Source: Rhodobiaceae bacterium (GTDB lineage: Bacteria; Pseudomonadota; Alphaproteobacteria; Parvibaculales; Parvibaculaceae). From it: 64,000 nucleotides of DNA. Below, one piece after another: positions 17,408-26,301 of the stretch. The notes beneath the pieces were generated by a model, which worked only from the letters and a program-made list of their open reading frames with translations, was not told where the DNA came from and made no database searches. Within the stretch, counting starts at the first letter, position 1; each line of letters begins with the position of its first letter. The translations under genes and the position numbers were made by a program. The stretch is from positions 2,964,001 to 3,028,000 of the forward strand of contig CP030277.1 of NCBI GenBank assembly GCA_003330885.1, written 5' to 3'.

Positions 17408-18763
17408 TCAGCGAACGCCAAGCTGGCGGATTGAGGAGGGCGTATATCGGTTAACGTCCAGTTCATCGGCGAAATAGTTCACCGGTGGTTCCTCATTCTG
17501 CATGGCCAGGGCTAGATACCGGCCTGCTTGAAGGTCATAAACGATCTCAGCGGCAGATCCACAAAGAGGCACATTGTACCGCTGCAGCGAATGCAGCTCC
17601 TGGTACCGCCAGAGCTCACCGCGTCCATCATACATTTCAGACCCGGCAATCTGCCAATTGTCTTCATTCAGCATTTTGACTCGCCGGGCATACACATGGC
17701 GTGTATCTGGGCGGAGGCTCGCCTGAATCCGCCAGACCCGCTGCAACTCATAGCGGATCTTGTCCTGATTCAGATGGAGTGGGCTAATGAATTCATTATA
17801 GGGCGATGCTTCAGCGTCATACGCATTGTAAGCAATAAACTGCTCATCCTTGCCCAATACCGTCCAGTCATAGCGATCTGGAGCGCCATTATATCCATCA
17901 AATGAGTCTGACGTGCTCAAACCATCCGAGTTCGTGCCTGGATTGTCATATGCAATATTTGGCGCACGACGAACCCGTCTGGTACCCGGGCTGTACTGCC
18001 AGGCCTTGCGTGGATCCAGGGCCCGATTAAGTGTTTCATGCACCAGGATCACGCTACCGGCAGCACGTGCTGGCGCCACGGTGTTCGCAATATAGTAGAT
18101 CGAAATATTATCCAGCTCTTCAGCCGATCCTTTTGTTGGATCCGACCATTGCAGGATCGCTTCGTCCTGCACGGTCTGCAAAGTGTATTCTCCAGACCGG
18201 GTTACTGCCGCGGCTGTAAACTGGCGGGTCGCCTTAAAGGACCTGAACCGCAATGTGTGGTTCCAAATGACCTCGATGGCATTGTTTGGGATCGGGAATG
18301 GGAAACCCATAATCGCCTGACTGACCCCGGTTCCAGATTCAGCGAGGTCGCCCACTTCAGCGTTCCGACGCGTCGCCTGATAGACAGAGTCAGGATACGC
18401 GCAAGATCTGCGCGATTGGTACACATTCATCTTATAGGACGGATAGGAGGACAGCAGCGCCTTGTAACCATCCGACAGCTGATCTGCATATTGACCCATA
18501 TTAGCAGCGGTAATCGTAAACTTGATCGCGTCACTGGCGAACGGATTCTGCAACCTGTCGCCAGGTGTATACGTCACATTGCTTGGCACCGTGGGCAAGC
18601 CGCCAGTCCAAGCTGGGATGTCGCCACTTCCGGCTTTCTCCGCGCCCACTGGCGTCAGGTCTGCGCCCAGGCGGTTCACCTGAGACGCCGGTACACTCGC
18701 AAATGCGCTTGTCGCCAATGCACTGGCAGCAACAAGCGTCACTATTCCTGTTGTCTTTTTCAT
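17408..18763 (-). CDS. DUF1329 exported protein, copy 3
   Basis: 451 residues from the ATG at 18763 (GGAGGG upstream). The signal peptide MKKTTGIVTLVAASALATSAFA is followed by the conserved start VPASQVNRLGADLTPVGAEKAG. Family hallmarks are GDIPAWTGGL, SYPSYKMNVYQSRRSCAYPD, NAIEVIWNHTLRFRS, SPGTRRVRRAPNIAYDNPGTNSDGLSTSDSFDGYNGAPDRYDW and the C-terminal LQAGRYLALAMQNEEP. DUF1329 proteins have a LolA/LolB-like fold and are thought to handle lipid or hydrophobic cargo in the periplasm. It is the most divergent in codon choice of the three paralogues by eye. Confidence 0.93.
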   Translation of the reverse strand: MKKTTGIVTLVAASALATSAFASVPASQVNRLGADLTPVGAEKAGSGDIPAWTGGLPTVPSNVTYTPGDRLQNPFASDAIKFTITAANMGQYADQLSDGYKALLSSYPSYKMNVYQSRRSCAYPDSVYQATRRNAEVGDLAESGTGVSQAIMGFPFPIPNNAIEVIWNHTLRFRSFKATRQFTAAAVTRSGEYTLQTVQDEAILQWSDPTKGSAEELDNISIYYIANTVAPARAAGSVILVHETLNRALDPRKAWQYSPGTRRVRRAPNIAYDNPGTNSDGLSTSDSFDGYNGAPDRYDWTVLGKDEQFIAYNAYDAEASPYNEFISPLHLNQDKIRYELQRVWRIQASLRPDTRHVYARRVKMLNEDNWQIAGSEMYDGRGELWRYQELHSLQRYNVPLCGSAAEIVYDLQAGRYLALAMQNEEPPVNYFADELDVNRYTPSSIRQLGVR

Positions 18764-18996
18764 GGTTCCCTCCACGAGGTTTCAGTCTCGTTATTGCAGG
18801 CATGGAAGAAATCCTGTCAGCATCGGGATACGCAACACGCCCGTCTAATCGAGGACCCCCTACCCAATAGGGAAAGGATACCGATTGAATCCCGGCACGG
18901 CGATTCAAAGCTCCGCATGCGAACAGTTATGTCAGTAGAAAAACGGCAGAAAAGCCGGAAAAAAACGCGTCCAAAACATTAAAATTTCGTAATCTC

Positions 18997-19030
18997 AAAA
19001 AGAAACGGCCAGCCCCGAAGGAGCTGGCCG
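18997..19030 (-). terminator. Terminator after DUF1329 copy 2
   Basis: A perfect 8-bp stem CGGCCAGC/GCTGGCCG lies 30 bases past the stop. On the minus strand it is followed by TTTCTTTTT. Confidence 0.9.
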
Positions 19031-19059
19031 CCTGACACTCAAGAGTGTGTTTTGCTAGA

Positions 19060-20418
19060 TCAGCGAACGCCGAGCTGGCGGATCGATGCAGGCGTAAAGT
19101 GACCTGAGTCGAGCTCATCAGCTGTGTAGTTCGTTGGTGGCTCTTCGTTTTCCATGGTCAGTGCCAGGTAACGTCCTGCCTGCAAATCATAGACAATTTC
19201 AGCTGCCTTGTTGCAGAGCGGCACATGATAGCGCTGCACTCCGTGCTCTTCCTGAACACGCCACAGCTCACCACGTCCGTCATAGTTTTCTGAAGCAGCA
19301 AGCGTCCAGCTGTCTTCGTTCATATGCATCACGCGACGTGCATACACATGACGATTGCCAGGCTTGAGGTTTGCTTCAATGGTCCATACACGACGCAATT
19401 CATAGCGAAGCACGTCCTGGTTCAGGTGAAGCGGCTGAATAAAGTCAGAGTACGGTACATTGAAAGAATCATAGGAATTCTCAGCAATGTATTTCGCGGT
19501 CTTCCCAACAACAGTCCAGTCATAGCGGTCTGGCGCGCCATTATAGCCATCGAATGAATCCGAAGTGCTGAGGCCGTCAGAGTTAGTGCCTGGGTTGTCA
19601 TAAGAGATGTTTGGCGCACGACGCACACGACGTGTACCTGGGCTATACTGCCACGCTTTCCGAGGATCGATTGACCGGTCCAACGTTTCGTGCACGAGGA
19701 TCACAGAACCAGCTGAACGCGCTGGCGCAACCGTGTTCGCGATGAAGTAGATCGATATGTTGTCGAGCTCTTCCGCAGCGGTCTTGCTTGGATCAGACCA
19801 ACGAAGGATCACATCCTGCTGCGAGATCACATTGGTATAGTCACCAGAGCGTGTGACAGCGGCATTCGCTGTTTGACGCGTGATCTTAAAGTCGCGATAG
19901 CGCAGTGTGTGGTTCCAGATGATCTCAAGAGCGTTGTTTGGGATCGGGAACGGGAATCCATTGATGGCTTTGCCAACACCGTTACCACCACCAACAAGCT
20001 CGCCGACTGCAGCGTTGTTACGCGTCGCGGCGTATACTGCATCCGGGTAGGCGCAAGTACGACGGCCCTGATACACATTCATTTTGTATGATGGGTAGGT
20101 CGACAGAAGCAGCTTATAGCCGTCTGTCAGTTGATCCGCATACTGGCCCATGTTTGCGCCGGTAATGCTGAATTTCACCGAGTCCCCTGAGAATGGATTC
20201 GGAATATGTTCTCCGGCCTGAACGCTCACGCCAGATGGAATGCTCGACAATCCGCCGGACCAAGCCGGAATATCGCCAATGCCTGCTTTTTCTGACCCCA
20301 TAGGTGTCAGATCAGCCCCAAGCCGCGCGGCCTGAGAAGCTGGGACCGATGCCATGGCGCTGGTCGCAAGGACGCCAGCGGTCAAGCACGATGCCAACCC
20401 TAGTGTTAGGTTTTTCAT
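19060..20418 (-). CDS. DUF1329 exported protein, copy 2
   Basis: 452 residues from the ATG at 20418 (GGAGGG 5 bases upstream). The signal peptide ends near SAMASVPAS. The whole length aligns by eye with the neighbouring copies, including the invariant block from SPGTRRVRRAPN to GAPDRYDWTVVGK. Differences cluster in the first third (SVQAGEHIPNPF) and near VGELVGGGNGVGKAING. It is the middle of three tandem paralogues, flanked by hairpins on both sides, so it is probably transcribed from its own promoter as well as by read-through. Confidence 0.93.
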   Translation of the reverse strand: MKNLTLGLASCLTAGVLATSAMASVPASQAARLGADLTPMGSEKAGIGDIPAWSGGLSSIPSGVSVQAGEHIPNPFSGDSVKFSITGANMGQYADQLTDGYKLLLSTYPSYKMNVYQGRRTCAYPDAVYAATRNNAAVGELVGGGNGVGKAINGFPFPIPNNALEIIWNHTLRYRDFKITRQTANAAVTRSGDYTNVISQQDVILRWSDPSKTAAEELDNISIYFIANTVAPARSAGSVILVHETLDRSIDPRKAWQYSPGTRRVRRAPNISYDNPGTNSDGLSTSDSFDGYNGAPDRYDWTVVGKTAKYIAENSYDSFNVPYSDFIQPLHLNQDVLRYELRRVWTIEANLKPGNRHVYARRVMHMNEDSWTLAASENYDGRGELWRVQEEHGVQRYHVPLCNKAAEIVYDLQAGRYLALTMENEEPPTNYTADELDSGHFTPASIRQLGVR

Positions 20419-20627
20419 TAGTTCCCTCCTCAAAATGCCCCCGCATTTTTATGACACCGATCGATCCAATTGTGGGACTTGACCCAAATGGTGGGGCTAC
20501 GCCTGGTGCCAACTTTGGGACGGTAGCATAGTCCGTCGGCGAATAGTTCCTACGGATTGGTCATAATTGGCGCAAAAACCCGCAGAAAACCTGGCATTCC
20601 GTGGGGAGATTTATTAAATCTTCGTAA

Positions 20628-20660
20628 CAAAAAACCCCGGAGCAGGTTTTGCTCCGGGGT
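20628..20660 (-). terminator. Terminator after DUF1329 copy 1
   Basis: A perfect 10-bp stem CCCCGGAGCA/TGCTCCGGGG with a 5-base loop is followed on the minus strand by T6. It lies 43 bases past the stop of the gene ending at 20703. Confidence 0.93.
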
Positions 20661-20702
20661 CGATTCTTGTGAGAGACCCTGGGGTCTCATGAGCAGTACG
20701 CG

Positions 20703-22058
20703 TTAGCGTGTACCCATTTGACGAATGGAAGCCGGTGTGTACCGGTCAGGATTCAACTCATCTGCAAAATAGTTGATCTGCGGCTCTTCGTTCGTCATTG
20801 CCAAAGCAAGGTAGCGTCCGGCCTGGAGGTCATAAACGATCTCCGCGGCAGTTCCGCAAAGTGGAATCTGATAGCGCTGCAGCTGCTGAAGCTCTTGAAC
20901 ACGCCACAACTCACCACGAGCATCATACATGTCGGATGACGAGATCGACCAATTGTCTTCATTGATCGTTTTCACACGACGACCATAGACATGGCGATTG
21001 CCAGCCTTCAACGTCGCTTCAATCCGCCATGTGCGGGCAAGCTCATAACGAACCGCATCCTGGTTTACGTGCAATGGCGCGATAAAGCTGTCGTAAGGCG
21101 CTGACTCTGCGTCATAATTGTTGAACGCAATGGCCTTCACTTCTTTCCCGACGACAGTCCAATCGTAACGGTCAGGCGCACCATTATATCCATCGAAAGA
21201 ATCCGATGTGCTCAAACCATCTGAGTTCGTACCTGGATTGTCATAAGCAATGTTAGGCGCACGACGCACCCGACGGGTACCAGGGCTGTAGGACCAAGCC
21301 TTACGCGGATCGATAGAACGGTCCAAAGTTTCATGCACCAAAATCACATTACCCGCGGAGCGAGCCGGAGCGACGGTGTTAGCGATGTAATAGATCGAGA
21401 TATTGTCCAGATCTTCAGCCGATGCCTTGCTTGGATCGGACCAGCGCAGAATGGCTTCATCCTGAACCGTCTGAAGGGTGTAATCGCCAGAGCGCGTTAC
21501 AGCTGCAGCCGTAAACTGTCGAGTAAGCTTGAACGACCGGAAACGAAGCGTGTGGTTCCAGATAATCTCAAGCGCATTGTTTGGGATCGGGAATGGGAAG
21601 CCCATAATGGCCTTACCCACACCATTACCACCGCCGACAAGAATACCGGTGCCCGCATTCGCACGCGTTGCAGCATATACATTATCGGGGAACGCACAGG
21701 AGCGGCGCGTTGGGTAGATGTCCATCTTGTATGAAGGATAGGTGCTCAGGAGCGAACGGTACCCATCAGTCAGATACTGGTCGTACTGAGCCATATTCGC
21801 GCCAGTGATTGTGAACTTCACGCTGTCACTCGCAAACGGGTTCGGCAATTTTTCGCCTGGCGTGTAGGAAACGCTGCTCGGCACAGCTGGCAAGCCACCT
21901 GTCCAGGCAGGAATATCGCCACCGCCGGCTTTCTCTGCGCCAACCGGCGTCAGGTCAGCACCTAGCCGACTAACTTGGGCGTCTGGTACTGCTGCCATTG
22001 CACCCGTCGCAATTGCGCTGGCTGCAAAAAGCGAGACCATTGCGGTCGTCTTTTTCAT
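20703..22058 (-). CDS. DUF1329 exported protein, copy 1
   Basis: 451 residues. The signal peptide MKKTTAMVSLFAASAIATGAMA is followed by the same conserved architecture as the other two copies: GADLTPVGAEKAGGGDIPAWTGGLP, SYKMDIYPTRRSCAFPD, NALEIIWNHTLRFRSFKLTRQF and the SDSFDGYNGAPDRYDW block. It is closest by eye to copy 3. It directly follows the DUF1302 gene, the arrangement usual for this pair, suggesting a periplasmic partner of that outer-membrane protein. Confidence 0.93.
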   Translation of the reverse strand: MKKTTAMVSLFAASAIATGAMAAVPDAQVSRLGADLTPVGAEKAGGGDIPAWTGGLPAVPSSVSYTPGEKLPNPFASDSVKFTITGANMAQYDQYLTDGYRSLLSTYPSYKMDIYPTRRSCAFPDNVYAATRANAGTGILVGGGNGVGKAIMGFPFPIPNNALEIIWNHTLRFRSFKLTRQFTAAAVTRSGDYTLQTVQDEAILRWSDPSKASAEDLDNISIYYIANTVAPARSAGNVILVHETLDRSIDPRKAWSYSPGTRRVRRAPNIAYDNPGTNSDGLSTSDSFDGYNGAPDRYDWTVVGKEVKAIAFNNYDAESAPYDSFIAPLHVNQDAVRYELARTWRIEATLKAGNRHVYGRRVKTINEDNWSISSSDMYDARGELWRVQELQQLQRYQIPLCGTAAEIVYDLQAGRYLALAMTNEEPQINYFADELNPDRYTPASIRQMGTR

Positions 22059-22153
22059 AAAAAATCCCTCTCTAGTTACACGAGGATATCGCTCTTCCGG
22101 CGCTCACCTCAACTGACATACTTGTAGAATGTCATGCGACATGACGCAAAGAA

Positions 22154-22182
22154 AAGGGCCCGGCAGAAGCCTGCCGGGCCCT
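22154..22182 (-). terminator. Terminator/attenuator between DUF1302 and DUF1329 copy 1
   Basis: A 13-bp near-perfect stem (AAGGGCCCGGCAG / CTGCCGGGCCCTT) stands 44 bases after the DUF1302 stop. The minus-strand T-run is short (TTTTC), so it may allow partial read-through. Confidence 0.85.
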
Positions 22183-22225
22183 TAAATTTTCGTAATGTCG
22201 GAGCGCAAATGCTCCAGCTAGATCC

Positions 22226-24994
22226 TTAGAATGAGTAGCTCAGGTTAACCGAAACGAAGTCCCGGTCGCCGTCTTTGGAGTATTTCTCATTGCCGAAGAA
22301 GTTCGTGTAAGAAATACCACCACGCCACGTATTCTGATAGCTGCCGTTCAGTGCAAGGCTTACGCGCTTGCGACCTTCACGATAGTTCGACAACGGAGCT
22401 GGCGAGTTACCTTTCACATCATGCTGCCAAACCATTGTTGGGTTCAGCGTGATAGGCGTGCCAAATGCGTTGTTGTACTGCAGCTGGCCAAGGAGCAGAT
22501 AGCCGTAGGAGAACTCGGTTGCCCGACATCCACTACGTTGGTCTAGTCCCAGGAACCCAGCGAGAGGCAGGTCTGTACCCGATGTACAAACATTTCCGAG
22601 ACGAGCGACACCTACAGGCGCATCTTCACCGGGAACATCCGGTACATGCATGACGCCAACCTCAGTGACGAGGATACCCAAATCCGCGCCAAGAGCTCCA
22701 ACAGCTGGGTTGGAGTTTGTGTAAGTAGCCGTGGTACCGAGTGATGCTGTGAGAACTTCCTCACGAACAAAGCCATTTAGCTCTGTACCGCCGGTTCCAA
22801 ACCCATTGCCACACGACGTGCCAGCTGAGTTGAACGTGTTACCACCGTCGAAGATGGCCCCAGTGTTCGCCCCGAACGTAACGTCGAAGAAGCAGGTGTT
22901 CAGAAGAGACGCAATCGTCAGCTGGTCAGTATCAAGCTGCAGTGGCTGGTTCTGGCGGAAGGCAACTTCGCCCTGCACACCCCAGTCACCGATGGTTGTG
23001 TTGAAGGAAACACCATAGAGCTTGATGTCTTCTGGATATTCCAGGAAGAGACCAATTGGCGGGATCCCGCTAGCTGCACGAGTACCAAGAACCTGAGCAC
23101 CATCAACAAGCACATTAGCTGTACCAAGAGGCGTTCCAGGTGCTGGGATTGTCGCGCTTTGAGCACCCACCAGACCACAGTTCGTGATTGCTGCTTCAAG
23201 GCCTGAGCCTGGAGCAACAATGATAGGTGCTGCTGCACCAGCCGCAGCAGCCGCAGCAGCCACGGTCGCACCTGGAGCCAAACCAGCAGCGGCACTCTGG
23301 CCGATCGACGTAATAGCCGCAACCATTGGTCCGATATTCGCCCCAGCGACACCGCCCGCAAATGGGCTAGCACCTAAACCAGCCGCCGCGAGGGCACCTG
23401 AAAGAGGGTTACTGCCAGCAGCAACGGGTCCGAGGCCTGCAAAGAAGGCAGTTGCCGTAGGTCCAACAGCTGCAATCAGCCCAGCAGGGTCACTCGTGTT
23501 AGCTGGGTTTGCAAGCACAGCCAACTTAGCTGGATTGGCAAGAACGCCCAAAGGCAGACCAAATGTCTGGTCAGCAGTAAGGAGAACACCCTGGTTAGCA
23601 GCCGTTAGCGGATTAGCATTCGCCGCAGTCAGGTTACAGCCACCAAAGGAAATACCGCGACCTGCAACATCACCATTTTGTCCAGCAGCAAGGAATGAAT
23701 TGAGCACCGAGCCGCCGGTAGTCGCTCCATCACGAACACGCTGAGACGCAATTGGGAGACGCGAATGGTAGTTCATGAAGTAGAAGCCGAACTCAGTCGA
23801 ATTCAGATCTTCTGAATACCAGCGCATGGCAACACCATACTGGCCTGAATCGCTCGCTTCGCGGTCCTGCAATCGATTGATCACACCTGTGTGATTGACG
23901 ATGTTGGGATCGAGCAGATTTGCTTCAGCTTGCCCGATTGGCAGGTTTGTCGTGAAGTTTGCGAATGGGTTTGTGCCACTACACGTTTCATTGTCAAAAA
24001 ACGTACCTGGTGCCGCAACGAGAGCCGCATCAATGGCCGCTGCGATTGGGTTGCCAGCAAGCCCGCCACAATCACGGAAAGACCCTGTTGTAGGGTTCCC
24101 ACCGGTAATAAAGGAAGTTGCGTTCTGGTTACCACCGAGTTGACTGCTCTGGAACAGAACATCTGAGCCAGAGAACGGAGTGCCTGGACGGTCAAGTTGG
24201 AACTCTTCCCATTCAAGCTGATAAAACGCTTCCAAAGAAAGATCATAAGGGAGGCCGAGAGACCCATAAACAGCCCATACAGGCAGTAGACCCTCTTTGA
24301 TCTCCACGCCTGGACGCCGGAAGGCGCTGACGTCAATCGGGTTAATTGCGTTAATGCCGTTCAGGAAGAACGTGCCTTCACCCCAACTGATAACCTGCTT
24401 ACCCAAGCGGACGTTCAGTGGAAGATCACCAACATTGAAGTCACCCGACACATAGAAGTCGAGCAGATCAATGTCACGCGCGGTGTCCGTTTTGGCGCCA
24501 TCACCAATAGCTGACCGTTCAAATGAACTGCTATTGTCTAGTACGGCATCATAAAAAGAGCTGACACGGGCAAAGAACTTGTAGTTCTCATAATTTGCCT
24601 GAATGTCGTTTGTCATTTTGACAACACCAGACGTCAGATCGCCTTTGTCAAAGTTCAACCGTCCATCATCAGTATTGATGGAGCCGTCGAAATTGTCCCC
24701 GGCAGTGTTGGTATCCAAAGTCACCACTTGACCAGCAAGACCGCCCAGCGTGGGAAGACCTGGAATGGTCAAAACATCAGCGGTGCTTTCACTAGCACCA
24801 CCGTTTGACTCTGGCAGGAACAACGCATTGCGGTCTGCAACACGGACAGACACACCAGCCGAAACTGTTGTGTCCAAAAAGACTTGAACGCCGCCGAAAT
24901 TATACTCCAGCGCGTTCGCAGTAGTCGATGCAGCTATAAGGCCAACGCCAACGGCGCTACCCAATAGTGCAGAGCGCACTCTGCTAGTTATCAT
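22226..24994 (-). CDS. DUF1302 outer-membrane beta-barrel protein with a large Ala/Gly-rich insertion
   Basis: 922 residues, which is unusually long for the family (commonly about 550-700). The signal peptide ends at ANALEYNFG. Barrel-type segments include SPLAYGDL-like motifs here seen as LRLGKQVISWGEGTFF-type text around 197-210 (VRLGKQVISWGEGTFFLNG), NPIDVSAFRRPG, YNYHSRLP-like MNYHSRLP near 418, and a C-terminal strand ending in aromatic residues (VNLSYSF), as expected for an outer-membrane barrel. Residues about 425-655 are a low-complexity Ala/Gly/Pro-rich insertion with two cysteines. The start has GGAGG-like GGAGGATC upstream. It probably forms the outer-membrane element used by the adjacent DUF1329 proteins. 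Confidence 0.9.
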   Translation of the reverse strand: MITSRVRSALLGSAVGVGLIAASTTANALEYNFGGVQVFLDTTVSAGVSVRVADRNALFLPESNGGASESTADVLTIPGLPTLGGLAGQVVTLDTNTAGDNFDGSINTDDGRLNFDKGDLTSGVVKMTNDIQANYENYKFFARVSSFYDAVLDNSSSFERSAIGDGAKTDTARDIDLLDFYVSGDFNVGDLPLNVRLGKQVISWGEGTFFLNGINAINPIDVSAFRRPGVEIKEGLLPVWAVYGSLGLPYDLSLEAFYQLEWEEFQLDRPGTPFSGSDVLFQSSQLGGNQNATSFITGGNPTTGSFRDCGGLAGNPIAAAIDAALVAAPGTFFDNETCSGTNPFANFTTNLPIGQAEANLLDPNIVNHTGVINRLQDREASDSGQYGVAMRWYSEDLNSTEFGFYFMNYHSRLPIASQRVRDGATTGGSVLNSFLAAGQNGDVAGRGISFGGCNLTAANANPLTAANQGVLLTADQTFGLPLGVLANPAKLAVLANPANTSDPAGLIAAVGPTATAFFAGLGPVAAGSNPLSGALAAAGLGASPFAGGVAGANIGPMVAAITSIGQSAAAGLAPGATVAAAAAAAGAAAPIIVAPGSGLEAAITNCGLVGAQSATIPAPGTPLGTANVLVDGAQVLGTRAASGIPPIGLFLEYPEDIKLYGVSFNTTIGDWGVQGEVAFRQNQPLQLDTDQLTIASLLNTCFFDVTFGANTGAIFDGGNTFNSAGTSCGNGFGTGGTELNGFVREEVLTASLGTTATYTNSNPAVGALGADLGILVTEVGVMHVPDVPGEDAPVGVARLGNVCTSGTDLPLAGFLGLDQRSGCRATEFSYGYLLLGQLQYNNAFGTPITLNPTMVWQHDVKGNSPAPLSNYREGRKRVSLALNGSYQNTWRGGISYTNFFGNEKYSKDGDRDFVSVNLSYSF
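23030..23722 (-). repeat. Low-complexity Ala/Gly-rich insertion inside the DUF1302 gene
   Basis: In the protein this stretch (about residues 425-655) is built of short hydrophobic-Ala-Gly units such as VLANPAKLAVLANPAN, GALAAAGLGASPF and an uninterrupted run of alanines near 589-595. It separates two recognisable barrel parts and would form a large loop. Confidence 0.7.
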
Positions 24995-25551
24995 GGAACG
25001 ATCCTCCTCGATCCTCGATGCGTTTACACATTGCAGCTGGATCGGGAGGCGGTTGTTTGTCCCCTCATAGGCAAACTAGTCCCCCCTGGCCAGTCAGCAT
25101 CCCTCCCCTACATCCCGCCGGGAAAGGCCAAGTGAGTCAAGGCATTTGGACTAAATTGTCGCACGCGAGGTAACGGTTGCGTGACGGGTATGGCAATTAT
25201 GCCACGCAATTGAGCACCAAAGAGTCTTTTGAGAAATATTCGCAGCTTGTCAGTGCCTCAAAGGCACGATCGAAGAGGGCCAGCAGAATCAGCGTTAACA
25301 CCTTGTTAACATGAGATATTTTGCGGCGATTTTGCCAATGTCACACATCGATTTCGACGGACGAAATCCGAAAAAAAGACGCCCAACCAGGCAGCTGAAA
25401 TGATGGACGCCCTGCCTATTCTGGACGCAAATAGACCGTCACAATCGCACCCGCAGGCGGCGATATTGGACACAGAAAATAACGACAGATCACGCCAACA
25501 AACGGGAGACGATAAAGTCGATCCGGAAGCGTAACAATCGTCAAAATGGAC
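24995..25551. other. Long intergenic region upstream of the DUF1302 gene
   Basis: About 560 bases between the DUF1302 start and the stop of the peroxiredoxin gene, containing the promoter region of the envelope locus. Two palindromic GTTAAC hexamers separated by 5 bases (25294-25310) are a possible regulator site. A 41-codon frame near 25414-25539 was considered and not accepted. No other gene or RNA was recognised. Confidence 0.5.
25294..25310. promoter_or_regulatory. Possible operator: paired GTTAAC hexamers
   Basis: GTTAAC-acctt-GTTAAC gives two palindromes with an 11-base repeat distance, one helical turn, about 300 bases upstream of the DUF1302 start. This spacing suggests a dimeric regulator binding one face of DNA, but chance is possible. 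Confidence 0.3.
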
Positions 25552-26208
25552 CTATACGACTCTGCTAGCGGTCTCTAGAGCAGCAATTGGTTCATCAGGC
25601 TCAGCGCGGGTCCGATAGTCCCGGGCAATATGGGCATAGAGGATCACACCGTCTTTGCCGACAACATAGGTCGCAGGAATAGGCAGCCGCCAACCGGCCT
25701 CACCATGGGCTTCCGGCAAGTTATTGCCAAACATCTCATAGAGCTTTTCAAGCTCAGGCGGCAGGGTGAAGACAATGCCCAAAGCCTCGGCAAGACTGTT
25801 TTGAGGATCAGTCAAAACCGGGTAGGACACCGCGTTCTTGGCAGCCGTCGCTTCCGCCCGGTCGGGGGTTTCTGGGGAAATGGCAACCAGCTCAGCCCCA
25901 AGAGACCGAATTGTCTCTAATTCATTCTGATAGGCTTTGAGCTCCAGATTGCAGTAGGGACACCAGCCGCCCCGATAGAAATTGATCAAAACCGGGCCCT
26001 TTGCGAACAAAGAGGAAAGATCAAAGTCTGCACCGTCCGAGTTCTGAAGCCCAACCTTCGGGAAAGGGTCACCAACAGAGAGCGCAGTGTCTCCAATTCC
26101 CTGAGCATCGAGTTCCTGCGCTGCCTTCATCATCACAGCCCGTGCTTCCTCAGGAATACGTTTGGCAGATCCCGCACTCATCGCCTCAAGTTGTTCCGCA
26201 AGTGACAT
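25552..26208 (-). CDS. Peroxiredoxin-like (AhpC/TSA) family protein
   Basis: 218 residues from the ATG at 26208, where GGGGAGGTGG lies just upstream. It has a thioredoxin-like fold: VGDPFPKVGLQNSDGADFDLSSL, then NFYRGGWCPYCNLELKAYQ with a CxxC motif in the position of the peroxidatic cysteine, then AISPETPD and LPIPATYVVGKDGVI. The CPYC pair makes it like the AhpC/TSA-type redoxins that use a CxxC site rather than classical 2-Cys Prx. It probably reduces peroxides or disulfides in the cytoplasm. A helical extension of about 50 residues precedes the domain. Confidence 0.9.
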   Translation of the reverse strand: MSLAEQLEAMSAGSAKRIPEEARAVMMKAAQELDAQGIGDTALSVGDPFPKVGLQNSDGADFDLSSLFAKGPVLINFYRGGWCPYCNLELKAYQNELETIRSLGAELVAISPETPDRAEATAAKNAVSYPVLTDPQNSLAEALGIVFTLPPELEKLYEMFGNNLPEAHGEAGWRLPIPATYVVGKDGVILYAHIARDYRTRAEPDEPIAALETASRVV

Positions 26209-26301
26209 AGCCACCTCCCCGTCCATCATTCTGTTTTCTGTTAAACCATACCTAGGAGCACGCCAGGCAATCACCAATCACAAAAAGGTGACGCTGGGCA
26301 C

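Noticed and set aside
25414-25539. A 41-codon minus-strand frame just after the peroxiredoxin stop (begins with TTG)
   Set aside because: It reads through without a stop, but there is no good ribosome site and no sign of conservation I can judge; conservation in related genomes would be needed.
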